Shown one piece after another: positions 52,201 through 63,934 of a DNA stretch of 64,000 nt. Position 1 is the first letter of the stretch; each line of letters begins with the position of its first letter. The stretch is from Liolophura sinensis (taxonomy: Eukaryota > Mollusca > Polyplacophora > Chitonida > Chitonidae), in assembly GCF_032854445.1 (NCBI RefSeq), contig NC_088304.1:21735850-21799849 (forward strand). Direction: 5' to 3'. Below the pieces are notes generated by a model. That model ran no database searches. It saw only the letters and a program-made list of their open reading frames with translations, and was not told the origin of the DNA. A program made the position numbers and the translations under genes.

Positions 52201-52860
52201 AAAGCGGATCAGTGTCAAGTTTCTGGCTAAATACTACACTTCTTTCCGTTTGGACGGTATGTTCAGAACAACTACTCTGTTTGTTGGATTTTCAAAAAGC
52301 GTTGCCATATTTACTGCCGACTCTATCAAACCCTTCTGAGTAGCTGTAGAGAATAGCGATGTCATTATTATAATGGTAATTAAATTGCAGACAGACTTAT
52401 ACGTCTCATTAATTGCAGTTAACATCACTGAGTATTTCATTACCTAATTCTGCTTCAGATATTTTCCCAGTGGGCGTGTAATTTGCGACTGTTGAGGTAC
52501 TTGATTCAGGAGCTTAACCGGGACACAGTGTGATAGTGATGCTATATTCATCGTGTTGAATTAAGTCGCCATTAGGATGGTAATCGGTTAGAATACTGAT
52601 TTCACTCATTTGCCTAGAATATAACTTCTTTCCAACATCATACAAAACTGTTGATTGCTTTTTTTTTTGCATGATTCTGTTCTGTTTTCGTACTTTATTT
52701 ACCTTCTTAGTTCTTCGAGGTGCTACACGCCATTTTGGGGATTTAACTTACAATTATTGACCTGGAACGTCCACATTGATTGACGGCTGGAATACTAATG
52801 TCTGTTTTCGCGCATAGCTAACAAACTATGGAAACAGACTCGAATAATCTACGAGCAAGG
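52201..52860. other. Host non-coding
   Basis: AT-rich with a T run at about 52662-52670. A motif CTTAGTTCTTCGAGG (about 52707) recurs at 17660, 52027, 63476 and 63659, marking an old dispersed or tandem host repeat. No exon seen. Confidence 0.5.
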
Positions 52861-53072
52861 GGGCCTCCGTGGCTCAATCGATAGCGCGCTAGCGCAGCGT
52901 AATGACCCAGGATCCTCTCACCAATGCGGTGGCTGTGAGTTCAAGTCCAGCTCATGCTGGCTTCCTCTCCGGCCGCAAGTGGGATGGCCTGCCAACAACC
53001 TGCGGATAGTCGTGGGTTTCCCCCGGGCTGCTCCCGGTTTCCTTCCACTAAAATGCTGGCCGACGTCGCATA
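52861..53072 (+). repeat. tRNA-headed SINE, 5' complete
   Basis: The head GGCCTCCGTGGCTCAATCGATAG plus GTGAGTTCAAGTCCAGC supplies box-A and box-B-like motifs. The core runs to ATGCTGGCCGACGTCGCATAG, where another repeat takes over and the usual tail is missing. Best example of the SINE head in the window. Confidence 0.75.
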
Positions 53073-53420
53073 GTAAGTGAGTGAGTGAGTGATTGGGGTT
53101 TAACGTCGTACTCAACAATTTTTCAGTCATATGACGACGAAGGAATCCTTAGGGTGCAAGTACGTGTAATGCGCCTCCTTGTTGCAGGACGGATTTCCAC
53201 CACTCTTTCATCTAGTGCTGCTCCACTCAGACGACTTACCGAAGGCAAGTAAGCCGCCCCGCCCGACCCATTATACTGATACGGGTCAACCAATCGTTGC
53301 ACTATCTCCTTCATGCAGAACACCAAGCGAGGAAGTTACAACTTCCTCTTTTAAAGTCTTTAGTGTGACCCGACCCAGGATTGATCCTGGCTCTACCGCT
53401 TCCTTCGAACAATGTACGAC
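53073..53420 (+). repeat. Dispersed repeat beginning (GTGA)n, forward
   Basis: AGTAAGTGAGTGAGTGAGTGATTGGGGTTTAACG, then CAGTCATATGACGACGAAGG and GAGGAAGTTACAACTTCC. Inverted relatives are at 700-1000 and 55970-56215. Common repeat type in bivalve genomes as far as I recall; class unresolved (MITE-like?). Confidence 0.6.
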
Positions 53421-53429
53421 TAACGACAG

Positions 53430-53660
53430 CTGCACTAAAGGTAAAACCACAGGATGTGACAAAGATAAGGATAATATCTTAAGAAAAAGACAAGTTCACC
53501 ATGGACATAACAAAACTGATAAAATACCTTTGTTCACCAATTTAATTTCACCACCACAAAACACGTTCCTCACATCACCTGTTAGTCAATCATGATGTGG
53601 ATGTATCAGCCATGTTACAGGACACTAACCTTGTTACAGATGCGCGTAAGAGGGCGAAAA
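53430..53660. repeat. Host segment paralogous to 17940-18210
   Basis: Shares CAGCTGCACTAAAGGTAAA, TGTGACAAAGATAAGGATAAT and CACGTTCCTCACATCACCTGT. It may derive from an exon region (TKGKTTGCDKDKDN in one frame), but the other copy has a stop and no splice borders are convincing. Confidence 0.5.
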
Positions 53661-54086
53661 GACAAGAACATATTGTGAACAAAGGTATTTCGACGTCAGC
53701 CTGGAGTAAATATATATACATAAGTATTTACGTAAAAACCTCAGAATGTAACTCTAACTCACGTAAATTTGCAAGAGGCGCAATTTGCCAACACCTTGTA
53801 TTTAGTCATCCATTAATTATAACACTTATATCATAGATGTTTACTTCAGTACGAGCATCCTGTGACAATAAACTGTAACATTTATTCCTGGCAGGAAAAC
53901 ACTGCCGTTATACACGGTACACGGGATATGCACTTAAGTTATTTAACGCCTTAGGTTTAGTCATTCATTATTGATAACAGTTATGCAAGATAATCACTTC
54001 ATGACGAGTAACCACCGTCATGTCACATTGACGAGCACGGCCGAAAACATCTAACATTGCAGAGCAAACTCTTAAAAATCTGAAGT

Positions 54087-54153
54087 ATGAGTCTGAAATA
54101 TGTGTATGTTTTCACATTTTTGTCGGTGGTACATGTCGTCTACAGCGAAGACG
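54087..54153 (+). CDS. Signal-peptide exon of lectin/PAN gene, copy 2
   Basis: ATG at 54087 opens MSLKYVYVFTFLSVVHVVYS, a short polar start and a hydrophobic core ending in a small-residue cleavage-like site, then Glu-Asp. The donor GTAAGA is at 54154. Phase 1 at the end fits the next exon exactly, where G plus AT gives Asp. This directs the product to secretion. Confidence 0.7.
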
Positions 54154-54982
54154 GTAAGATAACCAGATTTCTAGTGTCCAAAGCATATCCTGTGTGAAAG
54201 CTGTATGAATACATTTTGTTTTTTGTTTTGTTTTTTAACTGTCTTGAATGATTTCCACCATGAAGATTGCACTTTTAAAAGTTCTGTCGAGAACAACTCA
54301 TTAAATTATGCGCTTACCGTTGATCGGAAGGCGAAAGTTGAAGCCTAAAAAGATGCTACGGTGTGTTAGTCAAAATGCTCCAACACGAGAGTTTAACACT
54401 TGTGTTTGCACTTTGCTAACAGTGCAGCACGACAAGGCCACAAAGCAAAGACGACAACTGTCTATTGCTTTCGACCACGTTGAGCGTAAAGAATTCATGA
54501 AAAGGTACATTATAGAACGAATAGAATTGTTTTAAGGAAAGTAAAGAAACAAATAGAAAACAATTCTTATGAAGGTAAACTGGCAAGAGCCCGTATTTCA
54601 CCAGTTTCGTTTGACCATTTGCCAGCCATCACACTGTTGCCGACGCGCTGCTTTTACTCTCTGTGCTGGAGGTTTTGAGTATAGTGTTGAATTCTTTGAG
54701 GCTCAACATAATGTCTCAACATTTTCCACCAGAAATTTTGACGCTGTATTTGTCTCTACATTGACGATTTGTGCTCGTGAATTTCACGTAAGAGTCAATG
54801 TGTGTTCAAATACGTCATGATGTGGAATAACATTAACAGAACGTGGCATAATTTTTGGTTGTCAGCTGGTATACAAATGTTTGTTTTTGGCGCACAGATT
54901 CCTTTATTACGCATTTTGAAATACTAGCAAATATTCACACTTTGTAGCCTACTGACCTCATTTTAACACTGTTTTTTTTCAG
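54154..54982. other. Host intron 1, copy 2
   Basis: Ends in CACTGTTTTTTTTCAG, a strong acceptor. Contains no further exon that I can support. Confidence 0.5.
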
Positions 54983-55246
54983 ATAAAAGCCTTGATTACA
55001 GCGCAATAGAAGATTGGTGTAACGGATCTGATGGATCGAGGAATATGATTCATGGAAACTTTTGCTATACCCTGCACATGGAGAGTCTCACGTGGTCAGC
55101 TGCGGCCAGAGATTGCCAAGCCAGGGGTGGTCAGTTGTTCAAGGCGGCCAATAAGGAAAAGATGTCTGCTCTTTTTAAAAGGAGAATGCTTTTGACAGTA
55201 TGGACTGGTGCAAAAGAACGAGATGGAGAATTTTACTGGACAGATG
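54983..55246 (+). CDS. C-type-lectin-like domain exon, first half, copy 2
   Basis: 264 nt, phase 1 to phase 1, open throughout. It encodes a short linker with a Cys pair to the domain (DWCNGSDG), then NFCYTLHMESLTWSAAARDC and WTGAKERDGEFYWTDG, the classic first half of a C-type-lectin fold (C-Y, TW..A...C, G..L, WTG). The donor GTAATA follows at 55247. It joins in phase to the second-half exon 56698. Secreted recognition protein is the best guess. Ligand unknown. Confidence 0.75.
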
Positions 55247-55465
55247 GTAATAAGTTTGATGATTAGTATTTAATGATTACATGTAATTATCTACCTGCTC
55301 GTTTCTGTCGCTTGATTATCTACTGATTCCTGGCTAATTGATTTTTGTTGTCAATGTACACTCATAAAAATAATCTTAACTTTAGCACAAAATCTGTTCC
55401 CTGACGGATGTAGAAGGTAGTCTGTTATTATAACATAATACTGTGTGATATTCCACATACGCCGT

Positions 55466-55580
55466 ACGTGGGAAGGTCTGACAGCAAGGTCTGCTCCGCC
55501 CGGTTTCCTCCCAGTTGGCCGCCGTCGTATAAGTGAAATATTCTTGAGTACGGCGTAAAACACTAATCAAATAAATAAAT
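55466..55580 (+). repeat. SINE fragment, 3' part
   Basis: GTGGGAAGGTCTGACAGCA core and GTATAAGTGAAATATTCTTGAGTACGGCGTAAAACAC tail with AAATAAATAAAT; the head is missing. Confidence 0.65.
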
Positions 55581-55689
55581 TATTCCAGCTAATATCCTAT
55601 TAGTCCAAAGCGATCTTTCTATTGAGTTAATAGAATGTGTGTGCTAAATTTAGCTGGCTAATCTACCACAATAACTGAATACATTATAG

Positions 55690-56697
55690 AGTCGCTCGAA
55701 CACCAAACTTTGTTAAATTTGAGAGTTTGTAACAAATGGGTTTACAAACGTGTAAATGTAAATATCCCAGATGATGATATTGTAAGATGTTTCTCCTGAG
55801 GTAGCACGTTAGACAGTTCACGTAGTAATTAGATACCCGGCCTTGGGACAAGGAATGTGTACATATAGATTTCGAAGTCTTTATTGTAATCTATAGTTTA
55901 CCACTGTAATGTTGATATCATCTTGTGTCCGCTTCGAGGGGGATGAAGATCCAGAGTCAACCCTTGGTGGGGTCACACTGAAGACCTTATAAGAGGAAGT
56001 TGTAACTTCCTTCCTTGATGTTGAACATTAAAAGGATAGTGGAACGACTTGTTGACTTGTATCAGTATAATGTATTGTGCGGGGCGGCTTATTTGCCTTC
56101 GGTAATCTTATCAGTGAAGCAGCACTACATAAAAGAGCGGCGGAAATCCGTCCCACAACAAGTATGTACATTATATGCACTTCGTGGTCATATGACCCCA
56201 ATTACTCGCTCACTCGATATCATCTATTGTATTCGCTGTTGCTTAAATGTTGTAGCACATAACAATCTATACATGTATGTAGCGACCTCGCAAGATCCAC
56301 GTTATATGCAATTAGGGTGACGTCAGCATCATCGCATGGACTTCCCATCGTGATCCGCGTAGGATCATCACCACATTCGATCATCGTCGGCGTAGGATGG
56401 GCAGATTATTCGCTTACAATGTAGAAATCCAATCGGGCAGTACCGAAGTACATGTACGCTCTTCTGTGCTCTACGTACATCGCATTTCAATTTGATACTT
56501 TTTCCTGTGTGTTCCTTCCATAATTTCTATAATCATTCTGTTGAACTATCCGTCGTCTTCATTAACACACTGAGCGTGAAATACTTTTATTGTAATTTTG
56601 TTACATTTTTACTCCGTTTTATACAGTTTTGCTCTGGAAGGCGGGTAATATATATTGCATTAACGGGTATATTACTCGTCTCTTATTTCGTTTATAG
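55690..56697. other. Host copy 2 block start
   Basis: Paralogous to about 20-1446. Contains the inverted dispersed repeat at 55970-56215 and the intron upstream of the second lectin exon, with an almost unchanged run TATATTGCATTAACGGGTATA in both copies. Confidence 0.6.
55970..56215 (-). repeat. Dispersed repeat, reverse orientation (copy 2)
   Basis: Counterpart of 700-1000; inverse of 53073-53420. Confidence 0.55.
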
Positions 56698-56885
56698 GCA
56701 CTCCTGTTGTTTGGTGATCTCTGGTCGACTAGTAAAAACATTGCAACAAAAATTCAAAGCTGGTTCAAAACAAGGACGTTGTGCCTCGCTGCATGCGTTG
56801 GATTTGGTAAATCATCAAGTACTATTAACTATTGGGTGGGGAAAACTGAGCTGTGATGACAAGTTTCCTTATGTCTGTGAGCATG
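56698..56885 (+). pseudogene. C-type-lectin-like exon, second half, copy 2, frameshifted
   Basis: Same borders as 1447-1632 but 188 nt instead of 186. One extra T in GTTGTTTGG (about 56711) brings a TGA in the next codon. One extra G in TTGGGTGGGGAA (about 56840) partly shifts the frame back, leaving LSCDDKFPYVCEHG readable. The gene copy is therefore broken unless the two extra bases are sequencing errors; both lie in homopolymers. Confidence 0.65.
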
Positions 56886-57068
56886 GTAAGATACATTGTT
56901 ATACTTATTAATCCATACCTTGATATTCAAGACACTTGTACTTCTAGTCATTAAATCAGACTTAATTGAACTGAAAAGAAAAACCTCAATACGACACTGA
57001 AATACCAAATCTTACTATCATGTAAACACGTATAAACTTAACATTGGATCGCTGGGGGTAGGGGGAGT

Positions 57069-57306
57069 TCGTGGCCGAGGTGGTGAGCACACCAATGACC
57101 CAGGAGCGTCCCAATGACACTGTCAATTCAAGCACAGCTCATTCTGTTTTCTTCTCCATTAAGGTCTGACAGCAACCGGCGGATGGTAGTGGGTCCCCTG
57201 GGGTCTCTTCCTGGTTTCCTCCCACCATAATTCTGGCAGCCGTATAAGTGAAATATTCTTGAATACGCCCTAAAACGCCAATCAAATAAATAAATAAATA
57301 AATAAA
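57069..57306 (+). repeat. tRNA-headed SINE (copy 2)
   Basis: Ortholog-like partner of 1814-2052, with GTGGCCGAGGTGGT head and a longer (AAAT)n tail. Confidence 0.7.
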
Positions 57307-58261
57307 TATGGGATCGCACAATCTGACAATATTTCTAAAGCTTCCCAACTAAGGTCAAATTATCCACATGGCGCGGAAATGCATCTGATAATCAGGGGAA
57401 TAAGGATGGCTATCCATTAAACTTGGAACAAAATCAACAGTCTAAAACACAAGTGTGAAACCTGTAGGATAACTGAAGTGCTGTGCTACTGATATGTATA
57501 ACCCTGCTCTCCGTCCAAGTGGAAATAACTGTAGACTGACACAATGTATCAGCACCATGGTTATTCAACAGTTGTCACCTTAATCATACATTGTTGCTTT
57601 CAAACTGCCTGGACAGTCAGTTGTAATCAGTTCAACAATCTCACATTTTCTTGCTGTTTACTGATACTGGTTCCGCCTGTTGTCTAACTTACATTCATTT
57701 ACTTTGACAGAAGTAATTGGAGTGATTGACAGCTAATATTCTTTTTATGTGAACCAATCCCTTACTTTGTGATTACAATCACTCGCTAATATAAGCGTAT
57801 ATAAAATCTCATTTTAACTTCATAACACCCCACTAATAAATGTTTTTGCCTGAATTTTGCCACGTGTGTTCACAGAACTGCCTTGACGTTATAGCATGCT
57901 TCTTGTTTCCGCTGTTCCTGTTCATTCTCGAGCGTAATTAAAATGCCTTATAAAAGGTCAAATTACATATTTATTTGCTTCCTGTATAATTTGGCAACAT
58001 GTCGGAAGGTAAATGTGCTTCCCATGGTGTTTTTCGAGTCAGTTTTTCCCATGTTCGTCATATTTACCACAAACACAGCAAGGTATAAAAGCTTACTTTC
58101 GCTGCACCCCGTTGGCACAAATCTTGAATATTCATCCATACTGGAATATACTACTATTTCACACATGTATAATTCTTTTTCACTACAAAATGTTATTTGC
58201 ACATATCTTGTGGACTTTCTCTCCTATGTCGTGATCCCATGCCATCCACCAAATTGTTACC
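57307..58261. other. Host intron, copy 2
   Basis: Collinear with 2053-3035. No exon or RNA gene recognised. Confidence 0.55.
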
Positions 58262-58430
58262 CTATATTTATCTCCCGTAAGTGGGAAGGTTTGACAGCAG
58301 CCTGCAGATGTTCGTGGGTTTTCCCCGAGCTCTGCCCTGTTTTCTCCCACCATAATGCTGGCCGCCATCGTATAAGTGAAATATTCTTGAGTATGGCGTA
58401 AAACAGGAATCAAATGAACAAATAAATAAA
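58262..58430 (+). repeat. Uninterrupted SINE: empty site of element A
   Basis: Reads through GGTTTTCCCCGAGCTCTGCCC at 58318-58338, where copy 1 contains element A. The 5' and 3' parts match 3036-3085 and 14516-14629 in order. Confidence 0.85.
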
Positions 58431-58957
58431 TATATTTATCTCAGTTGTCACACTATGTACAGATACAAGGGAAAGGAACTCAGCTGCCAGGTTAGCCTAA
58501 CTAGGAGATGTTTCTAAAGTACATGTAACAATCTGTAAGACGGCACTGAGGCCAGAGACCACGTCATCTCCTCTCCGTTGTAACACAGGGTGTGGATGAA
58601 AACAAATTGTTTCTGTAATATTATAGGATAGGAAAATGCCTATGTATTCGGTGGATATTTAGAATTTTCAGATAGTTTGAGTATTTTTGTAGAGCTTACG
58701 TAATGTTTTTGTTGTACAACCAGGGCTTGCTGGTCACAAACTGAGTGGCAAACAAGGATTTTTCCCCTATGATTTAACAAAGGGTGGCAATTTTGATTCG
58801 AAAGGGTGGCTAGGATGATCAAGTGATCCTCATCTTACTGGCCCTGTTACGAAATACACAAAACAAACCGAGACGTGAGCGATTTTAGCGTAAACCACCT
58901 GGCTTTATACATCATCTATATCTTTTCATTCACGCACTGTTCGTACTGTGGTTCCAG

Positions 58958-59038
58958 ATATCGACAAAGCGCTCAAACGAGAACCTATTCCGGTAGATGT
59001 TCCAACTAGTACCATGATAAGCACAACGCGAATTTCAG
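58958..59038 (+). CDS. Linker exon, copy 2
   Basis: 81-nt phase-1 exon equal in length to 15172-15252; encodes the same Pro/Thr/Ser linker with one or two changes (for example Q to K). Borders CCAG and GTAAAA. Confidence 0.55.
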
Positions 59039-60320
59039 GTAAAACATTTCAGAAGGTGGCCTTAAATGATAAGTCTTTGCATGTGTTTGTATATTAAATG
59101 CGATGACAACCTAAACAATCTAAACAAATGGCGTCTAAAACGTACTGCAGTTAACATGCCCGGATACTTTTCTACTTGATTTTGATTTAATCATGGTGCT
59201 AGAGAGCGTGCAATTGAAACTTTTTAAATATTTACCTAAACACTTCGAATAAAACTCTAAGGTAAACCGACAAGAGGCCAGTTTCACCGGTTACGTCTGA
59301 CGACTTGCCAATCATCTTCTCTACGCAAAAGCAGTGTGTGGTTGTCATTTGCATTCTCTGTGGTAAACCATCTCTCTGATACGAGTAGATATCCCTGCAC
59401 CATCTTTCCACCCAGCTGAATGTCGTGCCGAACCGTTACGACATAAGATTCTTATTGCATCGTGCAGGAAGAGGTAAACTGACGTGATTTTCACGACAGA
59501 AACAAACAAGTTGCGAAACGTTGGGAATAATTCGTAATACATTCTTGAAAAAGACAGAAAATCGTGGGATTTCCTAACTCTAAATTAGGTCCTTCGTAAG
59601 TCCATCGTAAATTTGTATACACTGGAAAGTATTTATTCTGCCCTAATTGGTCGATTTTGAGAAGCATTACGACGATGCTTCCGGAATGATTACGTCACCT
59701 TTACGCTTGCAGCCGACAGCTTAGCGAATATTTACGAAGATTTTACTAATACTAACGAATTCTTGCCAATACGTTACATATTGACGTCGCAATGTAATCG
59801 TCTTTGCATTCGTAATGAATTCGTGTTCTAATTTTCATGTCGAGACGAAAATTTCAAAAGGTTAGAAAGTTGGCGGCTGCAGTGGTAAAGATAATGGAAT
59901 CACTTGGTAAACATCGCTGTGACGTAGCGGTTCTCAAAATTAACCGATTAGTACGAAAACTTAAGTAGAACTTACCATAGAATGATCCCTATTTCTTGTA
60001 ACGTGTTGTCCTTTATACACGCATCATTTACCAATCTTCCCAAACGTTCTGCAACTTGTTTGTGACTTTCGCCAGCACGTCATGAAATTCACGTCAATTT
60101 ACCTCATGTTACACGATGCTTTGCGAATTGTATGTCGTAATGGTTCGGCACATCTTTCGGCGAGGAGCAAACAGGGCTTTTGCCGCTACTTCAAATTTCA
60201 TTCAAATTTGACTTTTTAAAAAAAAATTCACAGGACAAGGCCATACACAAGTTAAAAGTTTTAGGTGAAAATTGTTTTATTTATCTTTTATCAGTTTTCT
60301 ATATTTTCTTGTTTTACCAG
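59039..60320. other. Host intron, copy 2
   Basis: Collinear with 15253-16021 apart from extra sequence at about 59060-59330. No gene supported. Confidence 0.5.
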
Positions 60321-60371
60321 AGTCTAAAGCATCTCAGCACCCTCGTCCACAAAGTCTCAACCAGATGAAAA
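60321..60371 (+). CDS. Short linker exon, copy 2
   Basis: 51-nt phase-1 exon, Gln/Ser-rich, matching 16022-16072 with a few replacements (HLQ to PRP region). Confidence 0.5.
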
Positions 60372-60686
60372 GTAAGTAAGACAGTTTTAATCTTTGAAAA
60401 CTAAACTATTCAGGCTCTTATCACAAACTTAAATTGATCACATCATGTTGTATTATACAAGTAAAGAAGAATTCCTCAGATAAGCCAAAATTTTATGGCA
60501 GTAAATCACTTTGAAGGTATGACTAAGTTTGATTAAAATCTCAGATAATTACGTTACCATGACGCCTGAAGCCCTCTTTATTGTTGGGTTCCATATTTTT
60601 CGTTGCTTTTCCATTCTGCTTATTTGCTGAACCCAGGATATGGCAGTCTAACTGTTGTTGATAGACTGCCTGGTGTGTTTGTTCAG

Positions 60687-60850
60687 TTTCCAGGATTGCG
60701 AAGCGCTATTTCCTGATACAAGATGATCACCTTTTCGAGAAGAGAGCGTTTGCTGCTACATTGTGTTTCCGCCTCTGTCTGTACCCTTGTCGGGTCTTCA
60801 ACTACAACACCCGCACTGGTCAGTGCCGAGGATATGCGGGCACAGAATAG
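60687..60850 (+). pseudogene. PAN/apple-like exon, copy 2, early stop
   Basis: Same start and cysteine pattern (LCFRLCLYPCRVFNYN..QCRGY) as copy 1. The codon after ...GTE is TAG (60848-60850) where copy 1 has a Tyr codon, so the last ~18 residues are lost. The four core cysteines are before the stop, so a truncated domain could still fold. Confidence 0.6.
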
Positions 60851-60944
60851 AAAACTGAAGCCGTGAGGAACTCAGCATGGGACATATGGGAAGTTGTAAC
60901 AATTTAAGACTAAAAAAATAACTGTTCAATAAACTGTCAGCAAC

Positions 60945-61290
60945 GGTAATTAATTTCGATTTCCAACATATTATTATATCTCAACTGTAAGTAAAGTGTT
61001 GAGAACAATCCAGTAATTAATTTTAATTACCATTATTATGTGTTAATGGTAACAAAAGTGTTTGAAACAATCCAGTAATTAATTTGAAATACTAGCATAT
61101 TATTATATATTACTTGTGACGAAAGTTTTTGAAACAGGACAGTAATTTATTCCAAATATATGATATTATTATATATTACTTGTAACTAAAATATTTGAAA
61201 CAATACAGTAATGAATTCCAAATATCAGTGTATTATCGTACGTTTCTTATGATTAAAGTGTGTGAACAAAAAAGTAGTTGTTTCCATTTA
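60945..61290. repeat. Minisatellite after the PAN exon, copy 2
   Basis: Same 62-67 bp diverged repeats as 16640-16985. Confidence 0.65.
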
Positions 61291-61594
61291 ACAGGATAAT
61301 ATTACATGTTACTTAACTAAAGGGTTGAGAACAATCCCTCTTACCAATAAATAGACAAATATTTTCGTTATTGCGGTCCGTTGATCTGTAATAACTCGTG
61401 TGAAAGTTCGCCAGTTACTTGTGAAATGCTGACGGTTCGCTCCGGGTATTCCGGTTTCCTCTACATCCGACCCTCATAGTATAGGGGAAAAGCACAATGA
61501 TGTATTATCCTTCATAATTATATGGTTTGCCCTGCAGGAAGAATTTTGTTCCTGAATGGAGATTTTGTTCGTTATGATTTACTTATATATTTGA

Positions 61595-61800
61595 TTGGTC
61601 TCTTTCCTCGTACTCAAGAATATTTTACATATTGCTGAGAGGAAAACAGGGCAGAGCCCGGGGGAAACCCTCAATTATCTGCAGGTTGCTGGCAGACCTT
61701 TAAACGTGCGCCCAGAGAGAAAGCCAGCATGAGCTGGACTTGAACTCACAGCGACCGCATTGCTGGGTAGCTTTCTCGGCCACTGCGCCACGCTGGAGTG
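61595..61800 (-). repeat. tRNA-headed SINE, reverse (copy 2)
   Basis: Partner of 17285-17495; GGGCAGAGCCCGGGGGAAACC core and GACTTGAACTCACAGCGACCG head complement. Confidence 0.7.
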
Positions 61801-62334
61801 CTACCTTTCAATCGCATTTGGTTGGTAAATACATGTATGTAAAAAGGGAAAGGATGAAAGGCTTTTTCTTTAGGCTGTAGCCTTCCCTAGGGATTTTTGC
61901 ATATGCATAGACCGACCTCAGAGGGATGACTTGCTGTAGGTCTCTGAAAATCAGTGAGCAGTATCCTTAAAAAGGTAAAGTGTTAAATTTAACACAAAGT
62001 CTGTTGTGTGAGTGATTAAAATACATGTATATTATGATTATGATGACCCAATATTGCGTCACAATCAATGTAACATCTTGTTAGTCTAATAGAATGGTCA
62101 TGTTAAATTAATGGACTCAAACTTCTGTAAAATTTAGATAACTTTCTGTTAAAATCAACAGATCAATTTTTGGTGTGTAGATCAAGCGGAGCCGGAGGTT
62201 TATGTATAACCGTACGTAAAATGAGACGTAAAAGGTTCCAAAATGTTCCAAACAGACGTATACCATTGTAGTGTATGTCCCGTTCACCATGTCAAGCGAG
62301 TAAACAAGGAAAACAACCATAGCGCCTCACCACA
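61801..62334. other. Host non-coding
   Basis: AT-rich, no paralog in copy 1 recognised, no coding or RNA feature seen. Confidence 0.45.
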
Positions 62335-62530
62335 AACTATTTCACTTATACGACTGCGGCCATCATTGTGGTGGAAGGACACAGGGCAGAGCCTGGGGGA
62401 AACCCACCACCATCCGCAGGTTGCTGGCAGAACTTTCAACCCTCGGGCTGAGGCAAACCAAGCATGAGCTGGACTTGAACTCATAACGACCGCATTGGTC
62501 GGGGACTTGTAGGTCATTGCACTGTGCTGG
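62335..62530 (-). repeat. SINE, reverse, in a cluster
   Basis: CTTATACGACTGCGGCCATCA tail-side core, GGGCAGAGCCTGGGGGAAACC and GACTTGAACTCATAACGACCG head complement. Confidence 0.7.
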
Positions 62531-62539
62531 CGTTTTACA

Positions 62540-62800
62540 CCCTACTCAGCAATGTTTAACTTATACGAAGGCGACCAGAATTATGGTGGGTGGAAACCGG
62601 GCAGATATTTTTCTTATAACATCGCAGCCATCATTATGGTGGGAGGAAATCGGACAGAGCCCGGAAAAAACTCACGACCATCGGCTGGCTACAAGAATAC
62701 CTTCCCACTCTCGACCGGAGAGGAAACCATCTTCAGTTGGACTTGAACACATAGCGACTAAACTGGGTGGAGGCTACTGAGTCATTAACTGTGCTGCGCT
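62540..62800 (-). repeat. SINE, reverse, with partial internal duplication
   Basis: The tail-side part is present twice (about 62546-62605 and 62612-62680), then the head complement GACTTGAACACATAGCGACTA. Directly follows another reverse SINE. Confidence 0.6.
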
Positions 62801-62869
62801 GTCACGCTGTCAACCCCCAGGTCACCCAGGCCCTTTATTTCACAGTAATTGTAGAAAAAATGTTAATTA

Positions 62870-63060
62870 ACTTATACGACGGCCGACAGCATTAAAGTGG
62901 GAGGAAACCAGTCAGATATTTACTTATAACAAAGCCCGAAAGAAAAATACGACCATCCGGAGGCTACTAGAATACTTTCACACTCTTGATCGGAGTGGTA
63001 GCCACTCGGCTAAACTTAAACTTATAATTTAGCTGGCACGCTAATCACCAAGGCCCCCTG
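62870..63060 (-). repeat. Diverged SINE, reverse
   Basis: ACTTATACGACGGCCGACAGC and GTGGGAGGAAACC remnants; head strongly eroded. Confidence 0.45.
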
Positions 63061-63934
63061 TTTCACAGTACACGTGGAAGAAATGCTAATATCGAGAATT
63101 ACTCTCTGCATATAAACTTGCTATGAAGCAGTATATTTTGAGGCAAAATAGGCTTGACAGAAATTGGAGGTTAAAGACATTCCTTATTGGTTGACGGCAG
63201 GTATACGAATGTCTCTTTGGACGTACAGTTTCGTGTCTGTCAAAATTTGAAATGAGTCCATGAAACGAATTAAAGTTTCTACACCATCATCCTGATTAGT
63301 TTTCTCCAGTCCCAAATTCACTGAACACTTCGGCTCGTAAATTATATCTTTTGACCAAGACAGAGCCATGACAGAGCCTAGTTTTTATCTGGCATACCCT
63401 GATCACATTTACCAACCTCTGATATGGTTTGGATTGGGAAGATTCTTTTGGATCAATTCTTACTTTATATACTGTCTTAGTTCTTTAGAGGTTGGTATTT
63501 AACGTTGCTTTGGAAGTTGGTCTGGCCATTATTGTTCAGCACAATTGCTCTGTTTTTCAGTTTACAAATTTTCAAAATGCATTGCCATATCTACAAGAGA
63601 AGTTATCCAATCCCTCTGATTAGCACTAGAGATCAGAGGATCTCCTTTTTATATACTTTCTTAGTTCTTTGGTGGGTTTTCTTATACATAGTTTGGGCAT
63701 TGACCCTGCGATTATTGACCTGGAATGTCCTTTTTGGTTGATGGCTGGTATACGATTGTCTGTTTCGACGCATAGATTATGATAATAGTAATTAAATTTT
63801 CGACAGATTTACTCGTCTAATTAATTGGAGTTAACATCACTGAATATTTTACCTAATTCTGCTTCATCTGCCTTCCTAGAAGGCGTGTAATTTGTCATTG
63901 TTCAAGCATTTACTTGATTTAGGAGCTTAACTGG
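63061..63934. other. Host non-coding
   Basis: Contains two more copies of the CTTAGTTCTTT(A/G)GNGG motif (63476, 63659) and a block near 63780-63920 similar to 52370-52510 (AATTAAATT..CAGAC..TTAACATCACTGAATATTT). No exon supported. Confidence 0.45.

Noticed and set aside
53179-53595. 138-codon plus-strand frame as a host gene
   Set aside because: It runs across a dispersed repeat and a duplicated block, has no splice borders and is broken in the paralog at 17940.
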